DNA of 64,000 nucleotides from Desulfobacillus sp041396245 (GTDB lineage: Bacteria; Pseudomonadota; Gammaproteobacteria; Burkholderiales; Rhodocyclaceae): NCBI GenBank assembly GCA_041396245.1, contig JAWKYW010000002.1, positions 1 to 64,000 on the forward strand, given 5' to 3'. This document shows, piece after piece, positions 1-8,792 of this stretch (position 1 is its first letter; each line of letters begins with the position of its first letter). The notes under the pieces were generated by a model. It did not search any database, had not been told where the DNA came from, and saw only the letters and a list, made by a program, of their open reading frames with translations. Position numbers and translations under genes: made by a program.

Positions 1-278
1 ACTTCCTTGAAGAACAGTTTCATGCCGTCGGCGATCGGCTGCAGCAGGCCAAGCGGGCCGACGCGATTGGGGCCGATGCGCACCTGCATGAAGCCGATGA
101 CCTTGCGCTCGGCGTAGGTGAGGTAGGCCACGCACAGCATCAACGGCACGATGATCGCGACGATCCTCATCAGGACCCAGGCCAGCGGCCAGATCGGCTC
201 GATCAGCGACCAGAGCGGTTCCCACAGGCCGAACAGGTCCCAGAACCACTGGAAGAGCTGGAGAACGAGCTGCTCCAT
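1..278 (-). CDS. nuoH: NADH-quinone oxidoreductase subunit H, N-terminal part (cut by window end)
   Basis: Encodes the first 92 residues of the membrane subunit that joins the hydrophilic arm of complex I to its proton-pumping arm and helps form the quinone site. After a tryptophan-rich amphipathic start there is a hydrophobic segment (about residues 30-50) and then the conserved NuoH stretch with YAERKV and RIGPNRVGP (about residues 54-76), which identifies the family. The ATG shares one base with the nuoG stop (TGATG), so translation is probably coupled. The rest of the gene, and presumably nuoI-N, lies beyond position 1. Confidence 0.93.
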   Translation of the reverse strand, partial: MEQLVLQLFQWFWDLFGLWEPLWSLIEPIWPLAWVLMRIVAIIVPLMLCVAYLTYAERKVIGFMQVRIGPNRVGPLGLLQPIADGMKLFFKE

Positions 279-2617
279 CACGCGCGCTCCACAACGAGTT
301 CGCCCTGCATCGGGCCGAGGCCGGAAGTCAATTCGTGGCCGGCGGCGACGCGCACGCAGTCGTCGGGGATGCCGGCATCCAGCTCAGCCTTCAGGATCGC
401 CGCTCCGCCGAGGCTGACTTTTACCTGCATGCCGGCTACCAGGCCCAGTTTCGCCAGCGTGGCGGCATTCATGCGCGCGGCCGGCGGCGCCGCGTCGCGC
501 GTCTTCTGCAGCGAGGGCGCACGACGCGCCAGCGGATCGGCAAAATGGATCGGCACGTCGGCCACACGTTCCAATCTCGGTTGCAGGGCCGGAGCAGTCG
601 ACGCAAGGTTGATGACGATGCCGTCAGCCTTGTTGTTGAGTCGCTCGGCCACGGAGGCCGGCTTGCCGACCAGCACCTCGGCGCGCACCGCCTCGGAACT
701 GTCCTGCTCGAAGCCGGGCAGTCCCAGCAGGTTGCCCAGCACGCGCAGCACCTTCCAGGCCGGGCGCGTCTCGCCCAGCGGCTTGACCACGGCATTGAAG
801 CTCTGCACGCGGCCCTCGGTATTGATGAAGGTGCCGGAGGTCTCGGTGAATGGCGCGACCGGCAGGATGACGTGGGCGTAGTCGATGGCGCGAGTCTTGA
901 ACGGCGTCATCGCAACGACGAGATCGGCACCCTTCAGCGCCGCCGTAGCCTGGGCCGGATTGGCGCAGTCGAGTTCGGGTTCGGCGTGCAGGACGAAATA
1001 GGCCTTGCGCGGTTCGGCCAGCATGCGCGCGGCGTCGAGGCCCTGCGCACCCGGCATGGCATTGGCGATGTAGCCGCCGACCGAGTTGGCAGCCTCGCCG
1101 AGATAACCGAAGCGTGCACCGGTCAGTTCGGCCAGCTTCTGCGCCAGCACATGCAGGGTCGAAGCCTGGGCGTGCTGCTGGGCGAAGTTGCCAAGGAGGA
1201 TCGCGCCCTTCTCGCCCGAGGCCAGGCTCTCGGCGATGGCCTTCGCCGCCGCCGAAGGCTGCACGCCGGCCAGCGCGGCGTCGACGGCCGCACCCTTGGC
1301 TTCGGCCACGGCCTTGACGATGCCGGCGAGTTCCGTCGCCAGCGCCGAGGGCGAGACGATGGACTTGGCCTGGAGCGCGATCAGTTGGTCGTCGTCGGCG
1401 ACGTGCAGCAGGCTGACGCGCGTGAATTTCTTCGCCGCCTGGCGCAGGCGCTGGGCCAGCAGCGGATGGTCCTTGCGCAGGAAGCTGCCGACGACCAGCA
1501 CGCGGTCCAGCGCCGGAATCTCGGCGATGGACAGGCCCAGCCACGGCACGACCTGCTTGCCGTCGAGGGAAAAGTCAGTCTGGCGGAGACGGCAATCGAT
1601 GTTCTCGCTGCCGGCGCCGCGCACGAATTTCTGCAGGAGATGGAGTTCTTCCAGGGTGGCGTGCGGCGAGGCCAGCGCGCCGAACGCAGCGGCGCCATGC
1701 TCGCGCACGACGCGCTTCAGGTCGGTGCCGATGAACTCCAGCGCCGTCTGCCAGTCGACTTCGCGCCATTCGCCGCACTGCTTGAGCATCGGTTTCGTCA
1801 GGCGTTCCTCGGAATTCAGGGCCTCGTAGGAGAAGCGATCCTTGTCGGAGATCCAGCACTCGTTGACCCCCTCGTTCTCCAGCGGCAGGACGCGCAGCAC
1901 CTTGTCGTGCTTGACCTGGACGATCAGGTTGGCGCCGAGGCCGTCGTGCGGGCTGACCGACTTGCGGCGCGACAGCTCCCAGGTACGGGCGGCGAAGCGG
2001 AAGGGCTTCGAGGTCAGCGCGCCGACCGGGCAGAGGTCGATGACGTTGCCGGACAGTTCGGAGTCCACCGTCTTCTCGATGAAGGGCATGATCTCGGCGT
2101 GCTCGCCGCGGAAGGCCTGGCCGAGCTCCATCCAGCCGGCGATCTCCTGCGTGAAGCGCACGCAGCGCGTGCAGTGGATGCAGCGCGTCATGTCGGTGGC
2201 GATGAGCGGGCCGAGGTTCTTGTTCAACACCACGCGCTTCTCTTCCTGGTAGCGCGAAGCGCTCTGGCCGTAGCCGACGGAGAGGTCCTGCAGCTGGCAT
2301 TCGCCGCCCTGGTCGCAGATCGGACAGTCGAGCGGGTGGTTGATGAGGAGGAACTCCATCACGCCCTTCTGCGCCTTGACGGCGGCCTCGGAGTGCGTGA
2401 ACACCTTCATGCCATTGGTCACCGGCGTGGCGCAGGCCGGCAGCGGCTTCGGCGCCTTTTCCACCTGCACCAGGCACATGCGGCAGTTGGCGGCGATGGA
2501 CAGCTTCTTGTGGTAGCAGAAGTGCGGCACGAAGATGCCGAGCTGGTGGGCCGCATCCATCACGGTGCTGCCGTCGGCCACCTCGGTTTTCCTGCCGTCG
2601 ATCTCGATTTCCAGCAT
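278..2617 (-). CDS. nuoG: NADH-quinone oxidoreductase subunit G
   Basis: A 779-residue iron-sulfur subunit of the peripheral arm of complex I, carrying electrons from NuoF/E toward quinone. The N-terminal ferredoxin-like domain has the 2Fe-2S cysteines C34, C45, C48 and C62. H94, C98, C101 and C107 form the His/Cys 4Fe-4S site, and another 4Fe-4S set lies around residues 144-200 (RCIHCTRC, then DLCPVGAL). The rest is a degenerate molybdopterin-oxidoreductase-like fold. I see no extra CxxC cluster (N7) after residue 200. It starts six bases after nuoF. One copy of the dispersed CTGACTTT motif lies in the gene on each strand. Confidence 0.97.
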   Translation of the reverse strand: MLEIEIDGRKTEVADGSTVMDAAHQLGIFVPHFCYHKKLSIAANCRMCLVQVEKAPKPLPACATPVTNGMKVFTHSEAAVKAQKGVMEFLLINHPLDCPICDQGGECQLQDLSVGYGQSASRYQEEKRVVLNKNLGPLIATDMTRCIHCTRCVRFTQEIAGWMELGQAFRGEHAEIMPFIEKTVDSELSGNVIDLCPVGALTSKPFRFAARTWELSRRKSVSPHDGLGANLIVQVKHDKVLRVLPLENEGVNECWISDKDRFSYEALNSEERLTKPMLKQCGEWREVDWQTALEFIGTDLKRVVREHGAAAFGALASPHATLEELHLLQKFVRGAGSENIDCRLRQTDFSLDGKQVVPWLGLSIAEIPALDRVLVVGSFLRKDHPLLAQRLRQAAKKFTRVSLLHVADDDQLIALQAKSIVSPSALATELAGIVKAVAEAKGAAVDAALAGVQPSAAAKAIAESLASGEKGAILLGNFAQQHAQASTLHVLAQKLAELTGARFGYLGEAANSVGGYIANAMPGAQGLDAARMLAEPRKAYFVLHAEPELDCANPAQATAALKGADLVVAMTPFKTRAIDYAHVILPVAPFTETSGTFINTEGRVQSFNAVVKPLGETRPAWKVLRVLGNLLGLPGFEQDSSEAVRAEVLVGKPASVAERLNNKADGIVINLASTAPALQPRLERVADVPIHFADPLARRAPSLQKTRDAAPPAARMNAATLAKLGLVAGMQVKVSLGGAAILKAELDAGIPDDCVRVAAGHELTSGLGPMQGELVVERA
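414..422 (+). repeat. Dispersed motif CTGACTTTK, copy 1
   Basis: CTGACTTTT with G before it, inside nuoG (antisense to the gene). Flank ccgagg. Confidence 0.6.
1570..1578 (-). repeat. Dispersed motif CTGACTTTK, copy 2
   Basis: ACTGACTTTT (with its preceding A) inside nuoG, sense. Flank cgccag. Confidence 0.7.
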
Positions 2618-2622
2618 TTTCG

Positions 2623-3936
2623 CTATGCCGCCTTGAAGAAGCCGTTGCCCGCGCGCTGTACGTCCTCGGGCACCAGGCAGGCCTTGTTCTGGATGTGGTA
2701 CTCGAACTCCGCGCCGAAGTGCTTGATGAAGCTTTTCACCGGCATGGAGGCCGCGTCGCCGAGGGCGCAGATGGTGCGGCCCATGATGTTGTCGGTGACG
2801 CTGTCGAGGAGATCAAGGTCCTCCGGCCGCCCTTCCCCGTGCTCGATGCGGTGCACGACGCGGTAGAGCCAGCCGGTACCCTCGCGGCAGGGGGTGCACT
2901 GGCCGCAGGACTCCTCGAAGTAGAAGTAAGACAGGCGCTCGAGCGCCCTCACCATGCAGGTGGTCTCGTCCATGACGATGACGGCGCCGGAGCCGAGCAT
3001 CGAGCCGGCCTTGGCGATCGAGTCGTAATCGAGCGTGCACTCCATCACGATCTCGGCCGGCAGCACCGGCGCCGAGGAGCCGCCGGGAATGACCGCCTTC
3101 AGCTTGCGCCCGCCGCGCATGCCGCCCGCCATTTCCAGCAGGTCCCTGAACGGCGTGCCCATCGGCACCTCGAAATTGCCGGGGCGGTTGACGTGGCCGG
3201 AGACGGAGAACAGCTTGGTGCCGCCGTTGTTCGGCTTGCCCAGCTCGAGGAACCTGTCGCCGCCCTCGTTGATGATATACGGCACCGAGGCGAAGGTCTC
3301 GGTGTTGTTGATGGTGGTCGGCTTGCCGTAGAGGCCGAAGCTCGCCGGAAACGGCGGCTTGAAGCGCGGCTGGCCCTTCTTGCCCTCGATCGACTCGAGC
3401 AGCGCGGTTTCCTCGCCGCAGATGTAGGCGCCATAGCCGTGATGCGCCTGCAGTTCGAAGCTGAAGTCGGAACCGAGGATGTTGTTCCCCAGCAGCTTCG
3501 CGGCGCGCGCCTCTTCGAGCGCTTCCTCGAAGCGCTTGTAGACGTCCCAGATCTCGCCGTGGATGTAGTTGTAGCCGCGGGCGCAGCCCATGGCGTAGCC
3601 GGCGATGATCATGCCCTCGATCACCATGTGCGGATTCCAGCGCAGGATGTCGCGGTCCTTGAAGGTACCCGGCTCGCCCTCGTCGGAGTTGCAGACGACG
3701 TACTTGGCGCCGGGGAACTGGCGCGGCATGAAGCTCCACTTCAGGCCGGTCGGGAAGCCGGCGCCGCCGCGGCCGCGCAGCGAGGATTTCTTCAGCTCGC
3801 CGACGATCTGGTCGGCGGGGATCTTTTCGTTGATGATCTTCTTCAGCGCGCTGTAGCCGCCGCGCCTGACGTACTCGGCGAGGCGCCAGCTGCGCTCGCC
3901 CTCCTCCGCGTTCAGGATGAAGCCGAGGCCGCCCAT
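2623..3936 (-). CDS. nuoF: NADH-quinone oxidoreductase subunit F (NADH/FMN-binding)
   Basis: A 437-residue subunit that oxidises NADH, holds FMN and passes electrons to its 4Fe-4S cluster. The glycine-rich nucleotide loop reads GRGGAGFPTG, followed by CNSDEGEPGTFKDR; the cluster motif SCGQCTPCREGTG lies near residue 345. The reading frame is open for another 77 codons upstream, but those overlap nuoE out of frame. I chose the ATG at 3936 because it gives the usual family N-terminus and shares one base with the nuoE stop (TAATG). Confidence 0.97.
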   Translation of the reverse strand: MGGLGFILNAEEGERSWRLAEYVRRGGYSALKKIINEKIPADQIVGELKKSSLRGRGGAGFPTGLKWSFMPRQFPGAKYVVCNSDEGEPGTFKDRDILRWNPHMVIEGMIIAGYAMGCARGYNYIHGEIWDVYKRFEEALEEARAAKLLGNNILGSDFSFELQAHHGYGAYICGEETALLESIEGKKGQPRFKPPFPASFGLYGKPTTINNTETFASVPYIINEGGDRFLELGKPNNGGTKLFSVSGHVNRPGNFEVPMGTPFRDLLEMAGGMRGGRKLKAVIPGGSSAPVLPAEIVMECTLDYDSIAKAGSMLGSGAVIVMDETTCMVRALERLSYFYFEESCGQCTPCREGTGWLYRVVHRIEHGEGRPEDLDLLDSVTDNIMGRTICALGDAASMPVKSFIKHFGAEFEYHIQNKACLVPEDVQRAGNGFFKAA

Positions 3937-4409
3937 TACTGGCACTCCTCCAGCAGCCGGTCGATCTGCTCGGGCTGCATGAAGCTGCACATGCGCACAT
4001 TGTTGACCAGCATCACCGGCGCGTCGCCGCAGGCGCCCATGCACTCGCCTTCCTTCAGGGTGAACCTGCCGTCGGCCGTGGTCTCGTTGAAGCCGATGCC
4101 GAGCTTCTGCTTGAGGTAGTCGGCGGCATGCACCCCGCCGGACAGCGCGCACGGCAGATTGGTGCAAACGGTGACCTTGTACCGGCCGACCGGGGCGAGG
4201 TCGTACATGTTGTAGAAGCTCGCCACTTCGTAGACCGCCACTGGCGCCATGCCGAGGATGCGCGCCACCTCCGCCATGGTCTCGGTGGACAGCCAGCCCT
4301 GCTCCATCTGCGCGATGGCCAGTGCCGCCATCACGGCGGACTGTTTCTGGTCGGCCGGATACTTGGCGATCTCTCGGTCGATTTTCTGCAATGCGTCCTG
4401 GCTCAGCAT
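3936..4409 (-). CDS. nuoE: NADH-quinone oxidoreductase subunit E (24 kDa, 2Fe-2S)
   Basis: A 157-residue thioredoxin-fold subunit carrying the 2Fe-2S cluster N1a of the NADH-oxidising module. The ligands are visible as a cysteine pair in CTNLPC and a second pair in CMGACGDAP. An N-terminal helical part (AIAQMEQGWLS) packs against NuoF in known structures. Four bases separate it from nuoD upstream and it overlaps nuoF by one base, consistent with one co-translated nuo transcript. Confidence 0.96.
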   Translation of the reverse strand: MLSQDALQKIDREIAKYPADQKQSAVMAALAIAQMEQGWLSTETMAEVARILGMAPVAVYEVASFYNMYDLAPVGRYKVTVCTNLPCALSGGVHAADYLKQKLGIGFNETTADGRFTLKEGECMGACGDAPVMLVNNVRMCSFMQPEQIDRLLEECQ

Positions 4410-4413
4410 GATG

Positions 4414-5679
4414 TTATCGGTCCGTATCGCCCAGCACCAGGTCGATGGTGCCGATGATGGCCGTGGCGTCGGCGATCATGTGGCCCTTGGCCATCTCGTC
4501 GGTGGCGGCGAGGTGCGGGAAGCCGGGCGAGCGCAGCTTGATGCGGTAGGGCTTGTTGGCGCCGTCGGAAATGGCATACACGCCGAATTCGCCCTTGGGA
4601 TGCTCTATGGCGGCATAGGCCTCGCCGGGCGGCACGTGCATGCCCTCGGTAAACAGCTTGAAGTGATGGATCAGATCCTCCATGCCGGTCTTCATGTTCT
4701 CTCGCGATGGTGGCGCCACCTTGTGGTTGTCGGTGATGACCGGGCCGGCGCCTTTTGCGGAATCGTTGCGCAGCCAGTCGATGCACTGCCTGACGATGCG
4801 ATTGGCCTGGCGCATCTCTTCGATGCGCACCAGATAACGGTCGTAGCAATCGCCGTTGACGCCGACCGGCACGTCGAATTCCATGCGGTCGTAGACCTCG
4901 TAGGGCTGCTTCTTGCGCAAATCCCACTCGACGCCGGAACCGCGCAGCATGGGGCCGCTGAAGCCAAGGGCCAATGCCCGCTCCGGCGAAACCACGCCGA
5001 CGCCGACGGTGCGCTGTTTCCAGATGCGGTTGTCGGTCAGCAGGGTCTCGTACTCGTCGACATAGGTCGGGAAGCGATCGGTAAAATCTTCGAGGAAGTC
5101 GAGCAGAGAGCCCTGGCGTGCCCCGTTCAGGCGCCTCACGGTCTCGGCGTTCTTGAACTTGTTCTCCTCGTACTGCGGCATGCGGTCCGGCAGATCGCGA
5201 TAGACGCCGCCCGGCCTGTAGTAGGCCGCATGCAGGCGGGCGCCGGAGACGGCTTCATAGACATCCATCAGATCCTCCCGCTCGCGGAAGGTGTACAGCA
5301 CCATGGTCATGGCGCCGATGTCGAGGGCGTGGGTGCCGATGTTGAGCAGGTGGTTGAGGATGCGTGTCACCTCGTCCATCATGACGCGGATGTACTGGGC
5401 CCGCAGCGGCACCTCGACGCCGAGCAGCTTCTCCACCGCCAGGCAATAGGCATGCTCGTTGCACATCATCGAGACGTAGTCGAGGCGGTCGAGGTAGGGC
5501 AGCGTCTGCAGCCAGGTCCGGGTCTCGGCCAGTTTCTCCGTGGCGCGGTGCAGCAGGCCGATGTGCGGGTCGGCGCGAACGATCACCTCGCCGTCGAGTT
5601 CCAGCACCAGGCGCAGCACGCCGTGCGCGGCCGGATGCTGGGGTCCGAAGTTGATCGTATAGTTTCTGATTTCAGCCAT
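4414..5679 (-). CDS. nuoD: NADH-quinone oxidoreductase subunit D (49 kDa)
   Basis: A 421-residue subunit related to [NiFe]-hydrogenase large subunits; with NuoB it forms the quinone-reduction site. The N-terminal INFGPQHPAAHGVLRL motif is diagnostic. The frame permits a start five codons upstream (5694), but the ATG at 5679 gives the standard family N-terminus (MAEIRNY) and overlaps the nuoC stop by eight bases (ATGGCTGA). It is encoded separately from nuoC, unlike the nuoCD fusion of enterobacteria. Confidence 0.96.
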   Translation of the reverse strand: MAEIRNYTINFGPQHPAAHGVLRLVLELDGEVIVRADPHIGLLHRATEKLAETRTWLQTLPYLDRLDYVSMMCNEHAYCLAVEKLLGVEVPLRAQYIRVMMDEVTRILNHLLNIGTHALDIGAMTMVLYTFREREDLMDVYEAVSGARLHAAYYRPGGVYRDLPDRMPQYEENKFKNAETVRRLNGARQGSLLDFLEDFTDRFPTYVDEYETLLTDNRIWKQRTVGVGVVSPERALALGFSGPMLRGSGVEWDLRKKQPYEVYDRMEFDVPVGVNGDCYDRYLVRIEEMRQANRIVRQCIDWLRNDSAKGAGPVITDNHKVAPPSRENMKTGMEDLIHHFKLFTEGMHVPPGEAYAAIEHPKGEFGVYAISDGANKPYRIKLRSPGFPHLAATDEMAKGHMIADATAIIGTIDLVLGDTDR

Positions 5680-6277
5680 GGCCGACGTCTCCATAGCTGT
5701 CCTCGCGGATGATGCGCGGCGTGTTCTCGCGCGGTTCGATGGTCACCGGCTGGTAGACGACGCGACGCTGGTCCGGGTCGTAGCGCATTTCCACATGGCC
5801 CGAGATCGGGAAATCCTTGCGGAAGGGATGGCCGACGAAACCGTAATCGGTGAGGATGCGGCGCAGGTCGGGATGGCCCTCGAAAAGGATGCCGTAGAGG
5901 TCGAAGGCTTCGCGTTCGTACCAGTTGGCGCCATTCCAGAGATCGACCACGGAGGGCAGCACGGGAAAGCCGTCTTCCGGCGCAAAGACGCGCAGGCGCA
6001 GGCGCCAGTTCCTTGAAATGGAAAGAAGGTGGCACACGGCCGCAAAGCGCGGGCCGCTCCTGGCCCCATCGCCCCAGGCCGAATAATCGACGCCGGTCAG
6101 GTCCATCAGCTGCTCGAAGCGCAGATCGGGATGGTCGCGCAGGATGCGGGCGGTCTCGAGGTAATGCAAAGCATCGACTTCCAGCGTGACTTCGCCGAGG
6201 GCCGTCTTCAGGGCGACGATGCGTTCACCAAGCACGTTCTGCAGATTCTGGCAAAGCGTTTCGAGCCTGGCGTTCAT
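5672..6277 (-). CDS. nuoC: NADH-quinone oxidoreductase subunit C (30 kDa)
   Basis: A 201-residue subunit of the complex I peripheral arm that contacts NuoD near the quinone cavity. Recognised from LMDLTGVDY near the middle, the NWYEREAFDLYGILFEGHPDLRRIL signature and the C-terminal RKDFPISGHVEMRYD. It overlaps nuoD by eight bases and starts 20 bases after nuoB. Length and motifs are normal for the unfused form. Confidence 0.96.
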   Translation of the reverse strand: MNARLETLCQNLQNVLGERIVALKTALGEVTLEVDALHYLETARILRDHPDLRFEQLMDLTGVDYSAWGDGARSGPRFAAVCHLLSISRNWRLRLRVFAPEDGFPVLPSVVDLWNGANWYEREAFDLYGILFEGHPDLRRILTDYGFVGHPFRKDFPISGHVEMRYDPDQRRVVYQPVTIEPRENTPRIIREDSYGDVGHG

Positions 6278-6297
6278 GTTTATCCGTCAGCCTGTGT

Positions 6298-6774
6298 TCA
6301 GCGCGCGATGGTGCTGGTGCGCTTGATTTTGTTCTGGAGCTGGATCAGCCCGTAGAGCAGCGCTTCCGCCGTCGGCGGGCAGCCCGGCACATACACATCG
6401 ACCGGCACGATGCGATCGCAGCCGCGCACGACGGAGTAGGAATAGTGGTAGTAGCCGCCGCCGTTGGCGCAGGAGCCCATCGACACCACCCAGCGCGGCT
6501 CGGCCATCTGGTCGTACACCTTGCGCAGGGCCGGCGCCATCTTGTTGGTGAGCGTGCCGGCGACGATCATCACGTCGGACTGGCGCGGGCTGGGACGGAA
6601 GACGATGCCGAAACGGTCGAGGTCGTAGCGCGCGCAGCCGGCATGGATCATCTCGACGGCGCAGCAGGCAAGTCCGAAGGTCATCGGCCACATCGAGCCG
6701 GTGCGCGTCCAGTTGATGACGGTGTCGAGGGAAGTGGTGACGAAGCCCTTTTCCAGTACGCCTTCGATGCTCAT
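6298..6774 (-). CDS. nuoB: NADH-quinone oxidoreductase subunit B (N2 cluster)
   Basis: A 158-residue subunit carrying 4Fe-4S cluster N2, the electron donor to quinone. The ligands are visible: the adjacent cysteine pair in FGLACCAVEM, the cysteine in MGSCANGGG and that in VPGCPPTAEAL. The frame is open for 16 more codons upstream, but homologues start at MSIEGVLEKGF, so the ATG at 6774 is used. A 61-base gap separates it from nuoA. Confidence 0.96.
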   Translation of the reverse strand: MSIEGVLEKGFVTTSLDTVINWTRTGSMWPMTFGLACCAVEMIHAGCARYDLDRFGIVFRPSPRQSDVMIVAGTLTNKMAPALRKVYDQMAEPRWVVSMGSCANGGGYYHYSYSVVRGCDRIVPVDVYVPGCPPTAEALLYGLIQLQNKIKRTSTIAR

Positions 6775-6835
6775 GGCCGGCGCTCCGGACCCGGCGCCGC
6801 GATGCCGCCGTCGGGTATGCACTGCGCGCTGAACG

Positions 6836-7192
6836 TCACTCCCATTCCAGCGCGCCTTTCTTCCACTCGTAGATGAATCCGACGACGAGCACGGCGAGGA
6901 AGACCATCATCGAGATGAAGCCGAACAGGCCGATTTCCCTGAGAACGATGGCCCAAGGGACAAGAAACGCGACCTCGAGATCGAAAAGAATGAAAAGGAT
7001 GGCAACGAGGTAATAACGGATATCGAATTTCATCCGGGCATCCTCGAACGCCTCGAATCCGCATTCGAAGGGGGACAGCTTTTCGCTGTCGGGACGATTC
7101 GGGGCAACGAGCCAGCCGAGGAAGATGGGGACACACCCGAAGGCCAGGCCGACGAGTATGAATACGAGGACAGGAAAGTAGTTTTCCAGCAT
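6836..7192 (-). CDS. nuoA: NADH-quinone oxidoreductase subunit A
   Basis: A 118-residue membrane subunit with three hydrophobic segments (about residues 5-30, 60-84 and 88-110) and the conserved loop PYECGFE-like SPFECGFEAFEDAR between helices 1 and 2. First gene of the nuo operon. The frame is open 64 codons upstream, but the sequence there is not NuoA-like and runs toward the tRNA; the ATG at 7192 (MLENYFPV) gives the normal family length. Confidence 0.95.
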   Translation of the reverse strand: MLENYFPVLVFILVGLAFGCVPIFLGWLVAPNRPDSEKLSPFECGFEAFEDARMKFDIRYYLVAILFILFDLEVAFLVPWAIVLREIGLFGFISMMVFLAVLVVGFIYEWKKGALEWE

Positions 7193-7356
7193 AGTCTGCG
7201 CGGACGGTCTTTCCAACCGCTCCGCCGAACCCTTCGCGTTCCTGCTGCAAACAAACCCGCACAAGGCAGGTCTCGGTAGATTCATCAGGCACGAGGCCCG
7301 CTTCCGCGGATGCCTACGCACATATGCACATGTGCCTGCAATGAAGCTTCGGTTTC
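7193..7356 (-). promoter_or_regulatory. Presumed nuo operon leader/promoter region
   Basis: These 164 bases between tRNA-Leu and nuoA must hold the start of nuo transcription unless nuo is read through from secG and the tRNA. I cannot assign clear -35/-10 boxes. A short dyad, GCACATATGCACATGTGC, lies at about 7318-7335 and could be a regulator site. Low confidence beyond position. Confidence 0.3.
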
Positions 7357-7441
7357 TGGTGCCGACGGTGAGACTCGAACTCACACGGCTTTCGCCACTA
7401 CCCCCTCAAGATAGCGTGTCTACCAATTTCACCACGTCGGC
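7357..7441 (-). tRNA. tRNA-Leu (anticodon GAG)
   Basis: Reads on the minus strand as an 85-base class II tRNA with encoded CCA. The seven-base acceptor arm GCCGACG pairs with CGTCGGC. The anticodon stem CTATC/GGTAG encloses loop TTGAGGG, giving anticodon GAG (codons CUC/CUU). A variable arm follows and the T loop reads GTTCGAGTC. It lies between secG and nuoA, a placement common in betaproteobacteria. Confidence 0.96.
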
Positions 7442-7553
7442 ATTGATTCCGCGGTTCCGCCAATTCCAATCAATCCTACTGCGACGGAGCCGCCAGTTTC
7501 TTATGGCGACGCAAAATAAAATTATACCTGCTTTTTTTGCGTCGCAGCATTTC

Positions 7554-7916
7554 TTACTTGGGAATTTCCTTCGCCTTCGAATCGCCGCCGGATTCCGGCT
7601 GCGCCGGAGCCGTCTGGGTCGGAACCGCCGGGGTCGGCACGACCTGCTCCATGACGCTGGCCGGTCCCTGCGTGCGGTTCGTCGCCATATAGCTCAAGCC
7701 GAGACTGGTCAGGAAAAATACCGTGGCCAGCACCCCCGTCGCACGGCTGAGGAAGTTGGCGGATCCGGTGGCACCGAACAAACTGCCGGAAGCACCACTG
7801 CCGAAGGCAGCGCCCATGTCGGCGCCTTTGCCGTGCTGCAACAGGACCAGCCCGATAACGGCTGCGCCCACCAGGATATGCAACGTGAGCACCAGCGGGA
7901 AGAGAATTCCGTCCAT
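7554..7916 (-). CDS. secG: Preprotein translocase subunit SecG
   Basis: A 120-residue inner-membrane protein of the SecYEG channel. Two hydrophobic segments (about residues 6-26 and 54-76) flank the conserved LLQHGKGADMGAAFGSGASGSLFG loop, followed by FLSRATGVLA. The C-terminal tail is rich in proline, alanine and glutamine, as in other proteobacterial SecG. It follows tpiA by 19 bases, the usual neighbour. Confidence 0.95.
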   Translation of the reverse strand: MDGILFPLVLTLHILVGAAVIGLVLLQHGKGADMGAAFGSGASGSLFGATGSANFLSRATGVLATVFFLTSLGLSYMATNRTQGPASVMEQVVPTPAVPTQTAPAQPESGGDSKAKEIPK

Positions 7917-7935
7917 TGCCTATCCGATCCTTGAG

Positions 7936-8688
7936 TTAGCCCGCTGCCTGGCAGATCGCCAGGAAATCCTGGGCCACCAACGAAGCCCCGCCGATCAGGC
8001 CCCCGTCGATGTCCTCCATGCCGAACAATTCGGCAGCATTCTGCGGCTTGACGCTGCCGCCGTAAAGAATCCGCAGCCGCTGAGCCAGATCCGCATCGCC
8101 ATGCGCCATGCGCTGCCGGATGAAAGCGTGCACGTCCTGTGCCTGCTGCGGCGTGGCCGTACGCCCGGTACCGATGGCCCATACCGGCTCATAGGCGATG
8201 ACCGCATTGGCAAAGCCGTTCATGCCGACTGCCTGCGTTACCGCCTCAAGTTGGGCGGCGATGACCTGTTCGGTGACGTTCGCCTCCCGCTGTTCGAGGG
8301 TTTCGCCGAGGCAGAGTATGGGTGTCAGCCCCCCCTGCACCGCCGCAACGAACTTCGCCGCCACGGTTTCATTGCCCTCGCCGTACAGGCTGCGTCGCTC
8401 GGAGTGGCCGACGAGGACAAAGCGGCAGCCGAAATCCGCCAGCATCGCTGCGCTGACTTCGCCGGTATAGGCGCCCTGGGCATGCTCGGACAGGGTCTGC
8501 GCACCCCAGGCGATGGCCGTGCCTTTCAACAGATCCTGCGTCTGGGCAAGATAGGGGAAGGGCACGCAGACGGCGCAATCGGCGCTGCCATCCTTGCCGA
8601 CGGCCTGCACCAGACTGTCCAGGAGATCGCGATTGCGGACAAGCCCGCCATGCATCTTCCAGTTGCCAGCCACCAGTTTGCGCCGCAT
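7936..8688 (-). CDS. tpiA: Triose-phosphate isomerase
   Basis: A 250-residue TIM-barrel enzyme interconverting dihydroxyacetone phosphate and glyceraldehyde 3-phosphate in glycolysis and gluconeogenesis. Visible signatures are the N-terminal AGNWKMHG (catalytic Lys), the GHSERR histidine motif and the catalytic glutamate in AYEPVWAIGTG with the phosphate loop after it; YGGSVKPQNA near the end binds phosphate. The ATG at 8688 is preferred over one nine codons upstream because it gives the standard MRRKLVAGNWKM start. Confidence 0.97.
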   Translation of the reverse strand: MRRKLVAGNWKMHGGLVRNRDLLDSLVQAVGKDGSADCAVCVPFPYLAQTQDLLKGTAIAWGAQTLSEHAQGAYTGEVSAAMLADFGCRFVLVGHSERRSLYGEGNETVAAKFVAAVQGGLTPILCLGETLEQREANVTEQVIAAQLEAVTQAVGMNGFANAVIAYEPVWAIGTGRTATPQQAQDVHAFIRQRMAHGDADLAQRLRILYGGSVKPQNAAELFGMEDIDGGLIGGASLVAQDFLAICQAAG

Positions 8689-8756
8689 GTTCGCCGTCCG
8701 TCCCCAGTTCGCCAAAAGCCCGAGATTTTAGCGTCTGGCCCCTCTGCGGTCAAATG

Positions 8757-8786
8757 AAAGGCGCCCCGGAAGCACTTCCAGCGGGG
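8757..8786 (-). terminator. Hairpin after glmM, probable terminator
   Basis: On the minus strand, just after the glmM stop, CCCC-GCT-GGAAG-TG-CTTCC-GGGG forms a two-part stem (GGAAG/CTTCC inside CCCC/GGGG with a three-base bulge), followed by a T-rich run CCTTTCATTTG. It would separate glmM from tpiA transcription. Confidence 0.5.
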
Positions 8787-8792
8787 AGGCGA

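Noticed and set aside
335..2866. 843-codon open frame on the plus strand opposite nuoG
   Set aside because: It is antisense to a certain gene and its translation has no recognisable domain. Such mirror frames arise from G/C at third positions in high-GC coding DNA.
8454..8460. CTGACTT followed by C in tpiA as a twelfth motif copy
   Set aside because: It lacks the third T, the T/G end and the ACTG context of the other copies; counted as background, like a similar one near 41039.
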